A DNA stretch of 64,000 bases. It comes from Thiobacillus sp. SCUT-2. Lineage in GTDB: Bacteria; Pseudomonadota; Gammaproteobacteria; Burkholderiales; Thiobacillaceae. Position 1 is the first letter of the stretch, and every line of letters begins with the position of its first letter. The position numbers were made by a program, and so were the translations under genes. Below are positions 26,777 through 34,953 of the stretch, piece after piece. The DNA lies in assembly GCF_035621355.1 (NCBI RefSeq), contig NZ_CP141769.1, forward strand, positions 1,860,001-1,924,000. Reading direction: 5' to 3'. The notes under the pieces are model-generated. The model was not told the origin of the DNA. It ran no database searches and was given only the letters and a program-made list of their open reading frames with translations.

Positions 26777-27007
26777 ATGCCATTTCTGTTTCTCACGCCT
26801 GCGGAAGTCTACGAGCGTTATCGAGGAGTGATTAGCCTAGGCACGTTGCGCAATTGGCGGATGATGAAAACCGGGCCGTCCTTCTTGAAGCTCGGACGCG
26901 CTGTCTTGTACCCTCTCGCCGAGTTGGAAGCATGGGATCGGAAGAACCTCGTGATCTGCCGTGCTGCAAAAGTCCCGAGCAGGAACGAACGAGAGGCAGC
27001 GGGATGA
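26777..27007 (+). CDS. AlpA-like helix-turn-helix protein (copy 2)
   Basis: 76 residues from the ATG at 26777; a longer frame begins at 26666 with unrelated codons. It is a paralogue of the gene at 10088: both have 'RYRG-IS-GTLRNWR', then 'GP-FLK-G--VLYP' and 'WDRKNLV-CRA'. It lies 82 bp before the broken radC of the second ICE. Together the copies enclose the defence island, suggesting duplicated element ends or stepwise insertion at the same type of site. Confidence 0.75.
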   Translation: MPFLFLTPAEVYERYRGVISLGTLRNWRMMKTGPSFLKLGRAVLYPLAELEAWDRKNLVICRAAKVPSRNEREAAG

Positions 27008-27089
27008 TCACGAACAGTCAACATCCACCGCCTCCAATCTCCGGCCCCAACGGAACCGCCTTCTCAAGAAAGAACAATAAAATCAATTG

Positions 27090-27272
27090 GCTATGAGCGG
27101 CAGTGGTTTGATGCACAACCATCCGTCGGGTGTGGCGGAACCCTCACGCGCCGACGAGATGCTGACACAGACGCTGAAGTCTGCGCTGGCGCTGGTGGAC
27201 GTTCGGGTGCTGGATCACCTGATCGTCGCCGGTAGCGCCATCCTGTCGTTTGCCGAACGTGGGCTGTTGTAG
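27090..27272 (+). pseudogene. radC: radC fragment (C-terminal JAB-like domain)
   Basis: Only the C-terminal part remains. '[20 protein letters not shown]' is the RadC HxH-P-S-G metal motif, and the fragment ends normally ('SFAERGLL'). Just upstream, GCG GCA GTG GTT matches the expected Ala-Ala-Val-Val in another frame, so a one-base deletion separates it, and homology stops near 27090. RadC genes of this kind sit near the left end of Tn4371/PAGI-type ICEs, so this marks a truncated ICE end. Confidence 0.82.
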
Positions 27273-27276
27273 CTCT

Positions 27277-27297
27277 GGGGGCATCGCCCCCTTTTTT
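27277..27297 (+). terminator. Rho-independent terminator after radC
   Basis: The perfect stem GGGGGC-ATC-GCCCCC is followed by six T residues, directly downstream of the radC stop. Confidence 0.85.
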
Positions 27298-27839
27298 GCT
27301 GTGTCCTCGTTTGGCGAAAAAGCTGCGCGCTGCGCTTGCCTCCAGGGGTCGGCTGACGCCCACCCCGCCGCGCAGGCTTGGCGCCCCAAAAGACCGCCGA
27401 ACAGGCGGCGCCTGATCGGCCTGTGCACGATGCTGTTTTCGCGCTGCGCGCTTTGTCCACTCCCATTAAGGCGTGCCTGTGGCACGCAGCGGCGCTCGCC
27501 GCGCGGCGTTGGTCCGTCGCTCATCTGGCCGTAGGCCGGTCATCCGTCTTTCCCTCTCCTTCATCACCAACCCCGCGACCGTAGCCAGCGGTGCCTGTCC
27601 GTCAAGGCGCGCAGGGCCGTGTCCTCGCTGCGCTGCGGGCCGCACCACCCTGCGCATTCCTCCTTGACCGCCAGACCCTCGCTGACCCGGTTGTTCGCGG
27701 GCGATGAACTCAGGAAAGACGGCGGCAATGGCGACCAGCCCAGGTCACTGCGCCGAACCCACCAAAGCCAACACCGGGCTCCGAATCTTGGAATCCGGTC
27801 AGCTTGGAAACCACAACCTGTAACCACTGGAGAAATACC
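27298..27839. other. Long GC-rich leader before the DUF932 gene
   Basis: About 540 bp without a convincing gene. Both strands hold short open frames of low-complexity Arg/Ala/Pro type that look like shadows. Similar long non-coding leaders precede the DUF736 and first DUF2958 genes. They may hold promoters, folded leaders, or signals used in single-stranded form on entry. I see no defined motif. GGAG precedes the DUF932 start. Confidence 0.4.
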
Positions 27840-28667
27840 ATGCAACTCAGTTCCCGTTTCGCAAACGCTACACCCATCTTACGCGCCGACCATCCGTTAT
27901 CGGATGATCAGATTCGCAGCGCAGCCCCTTCCATCTTCGCGGAGGAAAAGCACCAGAGCCGATCCGACCGCTACACATACATCCCGACCGGCGAGGTATT
28001 GGGTGCCCTGCGCAAGGAAGGCTTCCAGCCGTTCATGGTGTGCCAGACGCGCGTGCGCGATAACGACAAGCGCGAACACACCAAGCACATGCTGCGATTG
28101 CGCCACGCAGCGCAGATCAACGGCGCAGAGGCCAACGAAATCATTTTGCTGAACTCGCACGACGGCACCAGCAGCTATCAGATGCTGGCGGGAATGTTCC
28201 GTTTCGTATGCAGCAATGGGCTGGTGTGCGGCGACACCGTGGCCGACCTGCGCATCCCGCACAAGGGCGACGTGATCGGCCAGGTGATCGAAGGTGCCTA
28301 CGATGTGCTGGAGGGGTTCGAACTGGTGCGGGAACGTCGGGAAGATATGGCCGCCATCACGCTCAACCTCGGAGAATCAGAGGCATTTGCCCGCGCTGCG
28401 TTGTCGCTGAAATACGATGACCCGGTCAAGCCTGCGCCCATCACGGAAACACAATTGCTGCGGCCTCGACGCCGGGACGACGACCGGCCCGACCTGTGGA
28501 GCACGTTCAACCGCGTGCAGGAAAATCTGGTGCGGGGTGGCCTGTCCACACGCACGGCCAACGGACGCAGGAACCGCACCCGCGCCATCCAGGGCATAGA
28601 CCAGAACGTCAAGGTCAACCGGGCGCTGTGGATACTGGCCGAAGAGATGAAGCGGCTCAAAGGCTGA
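27840..28667 (+). CDS. DUF932 domain protein (phage/plasmid-like, TIGR03299-type)
   Basis: 275 residues from the ATG at 27840 (GGAG upstream). The sequence ('HMLRLRHAA', 'LLNSHDGTSSYQMLAGMFRF', 'VCSNGLVCGD') is characteristic of DUF932, a family found near the start of Tn4371/PAGI-type ICEs and on plasmids. The molecular function is not established; early-entry or anti-defence roles have been suggested for genes at this position, which I give as inference only. Confidence 0.85.
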   Translation: MQLSSRFANATPILRADHPLSDDQIRSAAPSIFAEEKHQSRSDRYTYIPTGEVLGALRKEGFQPFMVCQTRVRDNDKREHTKHMLRLRHAAQINGAEANEIILLNSHDGTSSYQMLAGMFRFVCSNGLVCGDTVADLRIPHKGDVIGQVIEGAYDVLEGFELVRERREDMAAITLNLGESEAFARAALSLKYDDPVKPAPITETQLLRPRRRDDDRPDLWSTFNRVQENLVRGGLSTRTANGRRNRTRAIQGIDQNVKVNRALWILAEEMKRLKG

Positions 28668-29406
28668 CATCCGAGGGGGCTTTGCCCCATCACTTCGGTA
28701 CAACGCAACGGCGGAGGCATACAACGCCGCCGCGCCGCCCGGCCTTGTCAGTCCGGGCGGCGCGGCAACAGTCGGAAAGCGACTGCCCGATGGCGAAATG
28801 ACTTTAGCCATCCCTGTTTTTGTTCATCCGTCCAATTAGTTCGCCATGCTTTTGGTTGAGCAATCCGAATATCCCGTAGAAATTTTCCTGGCGTTTCCCG
28901 GCCGCGCCGGGTTGTGCAATCACGCGCCTTACCCGACGCTGGCGGGCAGCCTGCCATAAACAACGGAGGCTCACCGACAAGCCGTCCACCATGCCGAGAC
29001 CTAACCACGCCGCGATCGATCACGCCCGCGCCAATGCGCGAGGAGCTTTCATCCTTGGTGATTCGGAACTTACCTTGCCTGCGATGGGGTGCGTGCCGGC
29101 GACGCTTCTGTGCAGGGATGCCGGAGCCATGCTGCCTTTCGGTGAGGATCACACCCAACGGCGGCCTTGGCTTGTCGTGAATCCTGGCGAGGCACCGGCT
29201 GCGCCTCGGGCTTCATGGCTGCAACCGTCCGGCTCAACAAATTTCCCCGGCACTGCGTGCCTTCCTCGCGAAACAAATTTCTTGTTCCTACCGGTCCTCC
29301 ACTGCGTTGCGGCCGCTGCGCGATGCAGCCCGCCCGTACCTCGCCCTTCGGATCACCGACAAGGCCGCGATGGGCGCGACCTTGCACCACCAAAAGGAGA
29401 TTCATC
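28668..29406. other. Non-coding leader before the DUF736 gene
   Basis: About 740 bp with no supported gene. It contains a GC-rich hairpin (GGGGGCTTTGCCCC, 28675-28689) just after DUF932 with no T run. The opposite-strand frame 28748-29158 has Arg-rich composition and no recognisable domain, so I treat it as a shadow. Confidence 0.4.
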
Positions 29407-29712
29407 ATGGCAAACATCGGCACCTTCACCGCACAGAACGACAGCTTCACCGGCACGGTTCGCACCCTGACGCTCAACGTCAAGGTCAAATTCATTCCGA
29501 ACGCCAAGGAAAGCGAGAACGCCCCGGACTACCGCATCGTCGCCGGCAACTTCGAGATCGGCGCGGCATGGAAGAAAATCAGCAAGGCGGAGCGGCCCTA
29601 CCTGTCGGCGACCCTCGACGATCCGTCGTTTCCGGCGACCATCTATGCCCGCCTGGTCGAAGGCGAGGACGGCGCGCACAACCTGATCTGGTCGCGTAGC
29701 AAGGGCGACTGA
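29407..29712 (+). CDS. DUF736 family protein
   Basis: 101 residues from the ATG at 29407 with an AAGGAG site. 'ANIGTFTAQNDSFTGTVRTL' and 'GAAWKKIS' are typical of DUF736, a small OB-like beta protein conserved in ICEs and conjugative plasmids. The function is unknown; a role in single-stranded DNA handling has been proposed from the fold, which is inference. It ends just before a strong hairpin. Confidence 0.87.
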   Translation: MANIGTFTAQNDSFTGTVRTLTLNVKVKFIPNAKESENAPDYRIVAGNFEIGAAWKKISKAERPYLSATLDDPSFPATIYARLVEGEDGAHNLIWSRSKGD

Positions 29713-29726
29713 TCATCACTCCATTC

Positions 29727-29753
29727 GCGCCCCGCCAAGCGGCGGGGCGCTTT
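29727..29753 (+). terminator. Hairpin terminator after DUF736
   Basis: Perfect 10-bp stem GCGCCCCGCC-AAGC-GGCGGGGCGC followed by TTT. The short T run makes it a weaker terminator candidate than the one at 27277. Confidence 0.6.
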
Positions 29754-30230
29754 CGAGTTCAGCATCCGCGTTGGACGCATTTCTGTAAAAGCGTAATTGC
29801 GGCTTCGTGCATCGGCGGCAAGCCGCTTTCACGACTTTGCGATTTCGTGGAACTCAGTCAATGCGCTGAGCCGGCTTTGTGCATCCGTTGTTTTACAGGA
29901 AATCGGTTTCGATATTTTAAGGGATCGAAATTCCGTGCGTCCCCCGGCTGATGCCGGGGCGCGCTGTCGTGCTGCGCATCGAGCCACCCTTGGCGTCTCG
30001 CCCCTTCGGCTTCCATCACTGACGCCTGCGCGCTTCGCTTGCTGTAGCGGGCAACAGTTGGGGGCTGGCTTGCTGTTCCCTTCACCTTATCACAGCGTTC
30101 TCGCCGCCAAGGTCTGCGCGTGCCTTGCACGCTGGCGTCCTGCGGCCGTCTACAACCCTGACTGCTGCGCTGCGCCGTGCTTGTCGCGGTTCCGGGCAAT
30201 CCCGCCCTGAATCCTTCCAAGGAGAAGACC
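29754..30230. other. Non-coding leader before the first DUF2958 gene
   Basis: About 480 bp. The first part is less GC-rich ('AATCGGTTTCGATATTTTAA' near 29900-29920) and could contain a promoter. The rest is GC-rich with only shadow frames. The DUF2958 start is set by AAGGAG at its 3' end. Confidence 0.35.
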
Positions 30231-30578
30231 ATGACGAAGCTCATCACCGACGAACAACGCGCACAACTTTTGGCCAACGGCCGGCAGTCCCTCGACAACG
30301 ACGACTTCGACCCACCGCCCGTGGTCAAGCTGTTCACCCCCGACGCGGACGCGACCTGGCTGCTCACCGAGATCGACCCGGATGACCACGACCATGCCTT
30401 CGGGCTCTGCGACCTGGGGCACGGCTTCCCGGAACTGGGCTATGTGAGCTTGGCCGAACTACAATCCGTACGCGGCCGACTCGGGCTTCCGGTCGAGCGG
30501 GATCTGCACTTTACAGCCTCGAAGCCGATCAGTGCGTATGCGCGCGAAGCGCGGCTCGCGGAGCGCATCGTGACGTAG
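30231..30578 (+). CDS. DUF2958 family protein (copy 1)
   Basis: 115 residues from the ATG at 30231 after AAGGAG. 'LITDEQRAQLLANGRQS', 'VVKLFTPDADATWLLTEIDP' and 'FGLCDLGHGFPELGYVSLAEL' are the DUF2958 signature, common in ICEs and on plasmids; the function is unknown. A second, diverged copy is at 31212, with an XRE gene between them on the other strand. Confidence 0.85.
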   Translation: MTKLITDEQRAQLLANGRQSLDNDDFDPPPVVKLFTPDADATWLLTEIDPDDHDHAFGLCDLGHGFPELGYVSLAELQSVRGRLGLPVERDLHFTASKPISAYAREARLAERIVT

Positions 30579-30587
30579 TCGTCACGC

Positions 30588-30615
30588 GGGCGCTGCCGCT
30601 TGGCAGCGCCCTTTT
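30588..30615. terminator. Bidirectional terminator between convergent genes
   Basis: Perfect stem GGGCGCTGCC-GCTT-GGCAGCGCCC with TTTT after it, placed between the stop of the first DUF2958 gene and the stop of the convergent XRE gene. Confidence 0.8.
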
Positions 30616-30620
30616 CTCGC

Positions 30621-30911
30621 CTATTTGTCCTTTTCGGCCTGGAGGGCAGCCAGTTCGCGCCGCACGCGCTCGATGAGCTTGTCCACCCCCTTGCTGTCGC
30701 CGCCATAGGCCAGCGTCAGCAGCGTGAGTGGATGCACGTCCATGACCTCGCACAGCTCGGCGACCTTGCTCAAGGTCGGGCTTTTCAGGCCGCGTTCGAG
30801 CGAACTCATGTACGTGCGGCTCGACACGTCCGAGAAAGCTTCCTGGCTGAGGCCACGGGCTTTTCTGACCATCTTGAGCGCCGCAGGAAATGAGTTCTTC
30901 GATGTCATCAA
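30621..30911 (-). CDS. XRE-family HTH regulator
   Basis: 96 residues. The HTH occupies about 10-62 ('ARGLSQEAFSDVSSRTYMSS', 'SLERGLKSPTLSKVAELCEV'). The C-terminal tail is helical and charged ('VDKLIERVRRELAALQAEKD'), suitable for dimerisation. It lies between two DUF2958 genes on the opposite strand, and palindromes upstream at 30948-30971 are candidate operators. It is probably a regulator of early ICE genes. Confidence 0.85.
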   Translation of the reverse strand: MMTSKNSFPAALKMVRKARGLSQEAFSDVSSRTYMSSLERGLKSPTLSKVAELCEVMDVHPLTLLTLAYGGDSKGVDKLIERVRRELAALQAEKDK

Positions 30912-31211
30912 ATCGTTTCTTGTAAAACGACGATGACACCTGATGGCGCCCTATAGGGCTACAATCTATAGTGTTCATTTGACAATCTTCCCTGCTGGAA
31001 CTTGCCACGGGTGTGTCTATGCTGAAAACCGTTTTTGCTGAAATCATAGGTTCCGTGCCTACGCATTCGCCGATTCGTGCATCCACGGATTCGGTGGAAT
31101 ACGCTTTGGCGACTTGGCGCAGAAGCGCATTTTCACAGTCACGCTTTGGCGCATCAGCACGTTTGCGCAAAACCAACGCCCGTTGATCGTGGCCACTTGC
31201 GCGCAGCGACC
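30912..31211. promoter_or_regulatory. Divergent control region between the XRE gene and the second DUF2958 gene
   Basis: It holds a 12-bp palindrome GCCCTATAGGGC (30948-30959) and a second CTATAG (30966-30971), good operator candidates for the XRE protein, and a TTGACA on the plus strand at 30979-30984 without an obvious -10. The remainder to 31211 shows no gene. Confidence 0.4.
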
Positions 31212-31559
31212 ATGAAACCACTCATCACCGACGAACAACGCGCCCAACTGCTGGACAACGGCGCCGCCGCCGCGCGCGGCGAGAAGCGCGACCCGTTGCC
31301 GGTCGTCAAGCTGTTCACTCTGGACGCGCACGCGACCTGGCTTTTGACCGAACTCGATCCCGGCGATGGCGACACCGCTTTCGGCCTGATCGACCTCGGG
31401 ATGGGCACGCCGGAACTCGGCCACGTTCAGCTCTCTGTCCTGGAAAGCATTCGCGGGCCACGAAATCTGGCCGTCGCACGCGATCTGCATTTCACGCCAA
31501 GGCGACGGCTGTCTGAATACGCTCGGCTGGCTCGGGCCGACGGATCGATCAACGATTGA
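31212..31559 (+). CDS. DUF2958 family protein (copy 2)
   Basis: 115 residues from the ATG at 31212. It shares with the copy at 30231 the blocks 'LITDEQRAQLLDNG', 'VVKLFTLDAHATWLLTELDP' and 'DLHFT', but it has diverged in the N-terminal third. The frame extends upstream to 31077 without similarity, so the internal ATG is used. Function unknown. Confidence 0.83.
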   Translation: MKPLITDEQRAQLLDNGAAAARGEKRDPLPVVKLFTLDAHATWLLTELDPGDGDTAFGLIDLGMGTPELGHVQLSVLESIRGPRNLAVARDLHFTPRRRLSEYARLARADGSIND

Positions 31560-31771
31560 TCGACCCCCGATGGCCCGTCGCTGACGGGCCACACCGTGCG
31601 ATGCCACAACGGTTCGCATTGCGTCTTCTTGGGTCTGGGTCCAGACCTTTTTTGCATTGATCGCCACTCAGTACAGCAACGGCGCAATGCAGTCGCAAAT
31701 AGTGCGAATGCCCGGCCCATTGTCGGCCACCTTGTCGATTGATTTCCTTCCATCCGAAAGGAGGTTTCGCC

Positions 31772-32545
31772 ATGGCCGATTCGAGCGCCGTTCACTGGCA
31801 TCCAAGCGCTGCATACCTGTACGTCCTGCATCTGGACGGACCCGCGCTGGCTTGGGAGTATCTGCGGCGCAACCCGGAATACCGGCGCGTCTGGCAACGC
31901 CACCGACGACGCCCTCAGTACGAGGCTCATCGCTGGTGCTTGCGCCTGCTGGAAGACCCCACGCGCGATGCGCGCGACGCGCACCCCGACTGGTTCCCTG
32001 ATCCCTCCTCGGTAGTCCAGGTCTATCCGGATGCCGATCCCACTGATGATGCGCTGCCGTTCCACCTCTGGCACTTCCCCGGCCGCAAGCACCTGACGCA
32101 CGACGGCAAGCGCCTGGTGCTGACCACCCAGCTCGTCGACCGCAAGCTGCGCATGGCGATATCGCCCGCACTGGAAGACGGCATGCCTTATGCCTATGCC
32201 GTCCGCGCCGGTCGCCAGCTTCGCGAGCACTGGCGCGCAATCGAAGCCGATCTGGCAATGCTAGACGCCGACAACGCGCACCACAGCGCGATCGCCACGG
32301 ACAGACCTGGCCGCACGGCCATGCTCCACATGCGCACCCTGCAGGCGCTTGATGGCACGCTGGCCGGTGCGTCGCAGCGCGGCGTGGCCGAAGTGTTGTT
32401 CGGCATCACCGCCGTCGCCGAGCGCTGGTATGACGACAGCGATCTGCGCGCCCAGGTTCGCCGCCTCATCCGACGGGGTCAGACGCTCATGGGTGGCGGC
32501 TACCGTCACCTGCTACAACCCGGCGGCACCACACCGGGACGTTAG
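31772..32545 (+). CDS. DUF2285 domain protein
   Basis: 257 residues from the ATG at 31772 after AAAGGAGG. The N-terminal part ('AAYLYVLHLDGPALAWEYLR', 'RRNPEYRRVW') is the usual transcription-regulator-like lead of these ICE proteins, followed by the DUF2285 region ('LWHFPGRKHLTHDGKRLVLT', 'MLHMRTLQALDG'). It is conserved upstream of the AlpA-type HTH and repA genes of this ICE class, which suggests a role in control of replication or excision. It is soluble. Confidence 0.83.
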   Translation: MADSSAVHWHPSAAYLYVLHLDGPALAWEYLRRNPEYRRVWQRHRRRPQYEAHRWCLRLLEDPTRDARDAHPDWFPDPSSVVQVYPDADPTDDALPFHLWHFPGRKHLTHDGKRLVLTTQLVDRKLRMAISPALEDGMPYAYAVRAGRQLREHWRAIEADLAMLDADNAHHSAIATDRPGRTAMLHMRTLQALDGTLAGASQRGVAEVLFGITAVAERWYDDSDLRAQVRRLIRRGQTLMGGGYRHLLQPGGTTPGR

Positions 32546-32637
32546 CACGCTGTCGCAAAACGTCCCTGCGCAGCACGCCTGGCTTTCCCGAGACTGCTTC
32601 CATCCGGCGGCGATTGCTTCGTCGGCGATCTTGACCG

Positions 32638-32952
32638 ATGGAGCCCCTTGCCATGAGACCCGCACCGTTACGGCCGTATCCCGTACCCGCTACCACCCAG
32701 CAGCCTGCCCAGACCACGCAGTCTGCGCGCTACCTGACTAACAACGAAGCCGCCGAATTCCTGCGGCTGTCGCCGCGCACGCTGGAGAAGCAGCGCGTCA
32801 TCGGCGGCGGGCCGCGCTTTCGCAAATTCGGCCGGCGCGTGATGTATGCCATCACCGACCTCGAAGCGTGGGCCGACGCGCGCAGCTTCGAGATGACCTC
32901 CGATCCGCAGTACACCGAACAACACGCCGCGCGCCGCCCCGGCTCGCGCTGA
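32638..32952 (+). CDS. AlpA/excisionase-type helix-turn-helix protein
   Basis: 104 residues, or 99 from the second ATG at 32653. The winged HTH is 'LTNNEAAEFLRLSPRTLEKQ' and 'RFRKFGRRVMYAITDLEAWA', following a Pro/Gln-rich N terminus. It is the canonical HTH gene just before repA in Tn4371-type ICEs. It belongs to the same broad fold as the island-flanking genes at 10088 and 26777 but is much less similar to them than they are to each other. Confidence 0.85.
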   Translation: MEPLAMRPAPLRPYPVPATTQQPAQTTQSARYLTNNEAAEFLRLSPRTLEKQRVIGGGPRFRKFGRRVMYAITDLEAWADARSFEMTSDPQYTEQHAARRPGSR

Positions 32953-32973
32953 TCGGCGTGGACACCGTTACTG

Positions 32974-33867
32974 ATGACCATCGGGCGCGATCCGCGGCGC
33001 GAGCAGCTCGAACTGTTCCATGCCTTCTCGGGCGAACTGCCGGCGCGCGACGCGCAGGACCTGATGGCCTACCCGTTCTTCTCGCTGGCCAAGAGCAAGC
33101 GCACGGTGCCAATCGACTTTCGCACCGGCAGCGTGACGGTGCGGGTCGAAGGCACGGCCGAACATGGCCTGGCGACGATATGGGATGCCGACATTCTGAT
33201 CTGGGCCGCGAGCCAGATCGTCGAGGCGCGCGATGCGGGCATTCGCTCGTCACGGCTGATGGCGGCCACACCCTACGAAATCCTGCGCTTCATCGGCCGC
33301 GGCACGTCGCTGCGCGACTACCAGCGCCTCAAGGCGGCGCTGGATCGCTTGCAGTCCACCAGCGTAGCCACGTCGATCCGTCAGCACAATGCTCGGCGTC
33401 TGCATCGCTTCTCGTGGATCAACGAGTGGAAGGAGCGCGCCGACGGCCAGGGCCGGCCGCTGGGCATCGAGCTGATCCTGCCGGACTGGTTCTACGCCGG
33501 TGTGCTCGAAGAGAGCCTGGTATTGACCATCGACGCCAACTACTTCCGCCTGACCGGCGGCATCGAGCGTTGGCTGTACCGCCTGGTGCGCAAGCACGGC
33601 GGCTGGCAGCGCGATGGCTGGCGCTTCGATTTTCCGCAGCTGCACCGAAAATCCGGCAGCCTGGCGCGCTTCACCGACTTCGCCTACGACCTGCGCCGCA
33701 TCGCGGCGCGTCAGCCTTTGCCGGGCTACACGCTCGCCATCCTGCGGCCGAGGCATGGGCCGGAAGTGTTGAGCTTCCGCGCCGTGCCGTCCACGGCACC
33801 GCTGCGCCCCGGCGGCAGCTTTGGTGCCAGCCAGGGTGTCATCAGCGTGCCTGTGGAAAAACGGTGA
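32974..33867 (+). CDS. repA: RepA-like replication initiator of the ICE
   Basis: 297 residues. The sequence ('LMAYPFFSLAKSKRTVPIDF', 'DADILIWAASQIVEARDAG', 'LILPDWFYAGVLEESLVLTI') is that of the replication initiator (RPA family) of Tn4371-like ICEs and IncP-like plasmids. It would bind the iterons directly downstream to start plasmid-style replication of the excised element. parA, parB-like and DUF2840 follow, forming a stability module. Confidence 0.9.
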   Translation: MTIGRDPRREQLELFHAFSGELPARDAQDLMAYPFFSLAKSKRTVPIDFRTGSVTVRVEGTAEHGLATIWDADILIWAASQIVEARDAGIRSSRLMAATPYEILRFIGRGTSLRDYQRLKAALDRLQSTSVATSIRQHNARRLHRFSWINEWKERADGQGRPLGIELILPDWFYAGVLEESLVLTIDANYFRLTGGIERWLYRLVRKHGGWQRDGWRFDFPQLHRKSGSLARFTDFAYDLRRIAARQPLPGYTLAILRPRHGPEVLSFRAVPSTAPLRPGGSFGASQGVISVPVEKR

Positions 33868-33873
33868 ATCCGC

Positions 33874-34047
33874 TCGTGCTATCAGGAGTAGAAATCCTCG
33901 TGCTATCAGGCGCAGCGCTGTCGTGCTATCAGGAGTACGAACAGGCCGCAAAGTATTGTGTGGTGCTGGTCTCGGCGCCTCTTAACTTAGTTTCTAACTT
34001 TGAATCTATAAAACTAACGATAAAAAGACCCTGCGCGCTGTGGATAA
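33874..34047. other. Probable origin of vegetative replication (iterons, AT-rich segment, DnaA box)
   Basis: Three identical 13-bp direct repeats TCGTGCTATCAGG start at 33874, 33898 and 33921, about one pitch-pair of the helix (23-24 bp) apart. An AT-rich stretch follows (about 33978-34028), then a perfect DnaA box TGTGGATAA at 34039-34047, just upstream of parA. Position directly after repA and repeat spacing are those of an iteron-regulated origin. Confidence 0.75.
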
Positions 34048-34072
34048 ATCGGCGCGCGAAAGGCAGCGCATC

Positions 34073-34711
34073 ATGATTATCGCGCTGCTCAACCAGAAAG
34101 GCGGGGTCGGCAAAACGACGCTCGCCACGCACCTCGCGGGTGAGCTGGCCATGCAAGGCAGCTCAGTGATCCTGATCGATGCCGATCCGCAAGGTTCGGC
34201 ACTCGATTGGACCCAGCGCCGCAGTCAGAACGGTTTGCCAAGATTGTTCAGCGCCGTAGGTCTGGCACGGGAAACCTTGCATCAGGAAGCGCCAGAACTC
34301 GCCAGGCGCTGCGATCACATCGTCATGGATGGCCCACCCCGAATTGCCGCCCTCGCGCGCTCCGCGCTGCTCGCGGCGGACCTGGTGCTGATTCCCGTTC
34401 AGCCAAGTCCCTACGACGTATGGGCCAGCGCCGAGATGGTGTCGCTGATTCGCGAAGCGCAGGTGTTCCGGCCAGCGCTGCGCGCGACCTTCGTCATCAA
34501 CCGGCGTGTCAGCACCACAGTGATCGGGCGCGAGGCACGCAATGCGCTCACCGATCAACCATTGCCATCGCTGTTGTCGGAAGTTCGCCAGCGTATCGTG
34601 TTCGCCGACAGCGTGGCCAGCGGTCAGCTCGCTCGCGAACTCGACGCAGAAAGCAATGCCGCGCGCGAGATCGCGGCGCTCGCCGCTGAAGTATTGAGGA
34701 TGGCGCCATGA
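34073..34711 (+). CDS. parA: ParA-family partition ATPase
   Basis: 212 residues from the ATG at 34073; an in-frame GTG at 34040 falls inside the DnaA box and is unlikely. Deviant Walker A 'QKGGVGKTTLATHL' (about 8-21), 'LIDADPQGSALDW' and 'HIVMDGPPRIAALARSAL' are typical of ParA/MinD partition ATPases. It segregates the replicating ICE together with the small partner gene, which overlaps its stop (ATGA). Confidence 0.93.
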   Translation: MIIALLNQKGGVGKTTLATHLAGELAMQGSSVILIDADPQGSALDWTQRRSQNGLPRLFSAVGLARETLHQEAPELARRCDHIVMDGPPRIAALARSALLAADLVLIPVQPSPYDVWASAEMVSLIREAQVFRPALRATFVINRRVSTTVIGREARNALTDQPLPSLLSEVRQRIVFADSVASGQLARELDAESNAAREIAALAAEVLRMAP

Positions 34712-34953
34712 AGAATGGGAAACGCGTCGCCATCGGTGCGCGTCCGCCAGCCAATCCGCAGGCCGACGCCTGGGTGCGCCAGGGCGATGGTGCAGACATC
34801 GGAAAAACCGATCTCTACACCGCCCGCTTGACCCTCGACGTGACGCCGGCGCTGCGCGCCCGCATCAAGATCGAGGCCTTCACACGCGGCCTCACTGTGG
34901 CAGAAATGCTGCGTGCACTGCTAGAAGATGAATTCCCGGAGAAGCCGCAATGA
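34708..34953 (+). CDS. Small ParB-like partition partner
   Basis: 81 residues, overlapping parA and the next gene by 4 bp each. The C terminus ('YTARLTLDVTPALRARIKIE', 'LTVAEMLRALLEDEF') is ribbon-helix-helix-like and the N terminus is basic. It occupies the position of the short ParB-like centromere-binding protein of this ICE family. Confidence 0.75.
   Translation: MKNGKRVAIGARPPANPQADAWVRQGDGADIGKTDLYTARLTLDVTPALRARIKIEAFTRGLTVAEMLRALLEDEFPEKPQ

Noticed and set aside
28748..29158. Minus-strand 136-codon frame between the DUF932 and DUF736 genes
   Set aside because: There is no recognisable domain and no good ribosome site, and its composition matches neighbouring shadow frames.
33874..33933. 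CRISPR-like reading of the short direct repeats after repA
   Set aside because: Three 13-bp repeats with 10-11 bp between them are iteron-like; repeat and spacer lengths do not fit CRISPR, and there are no cas genes.
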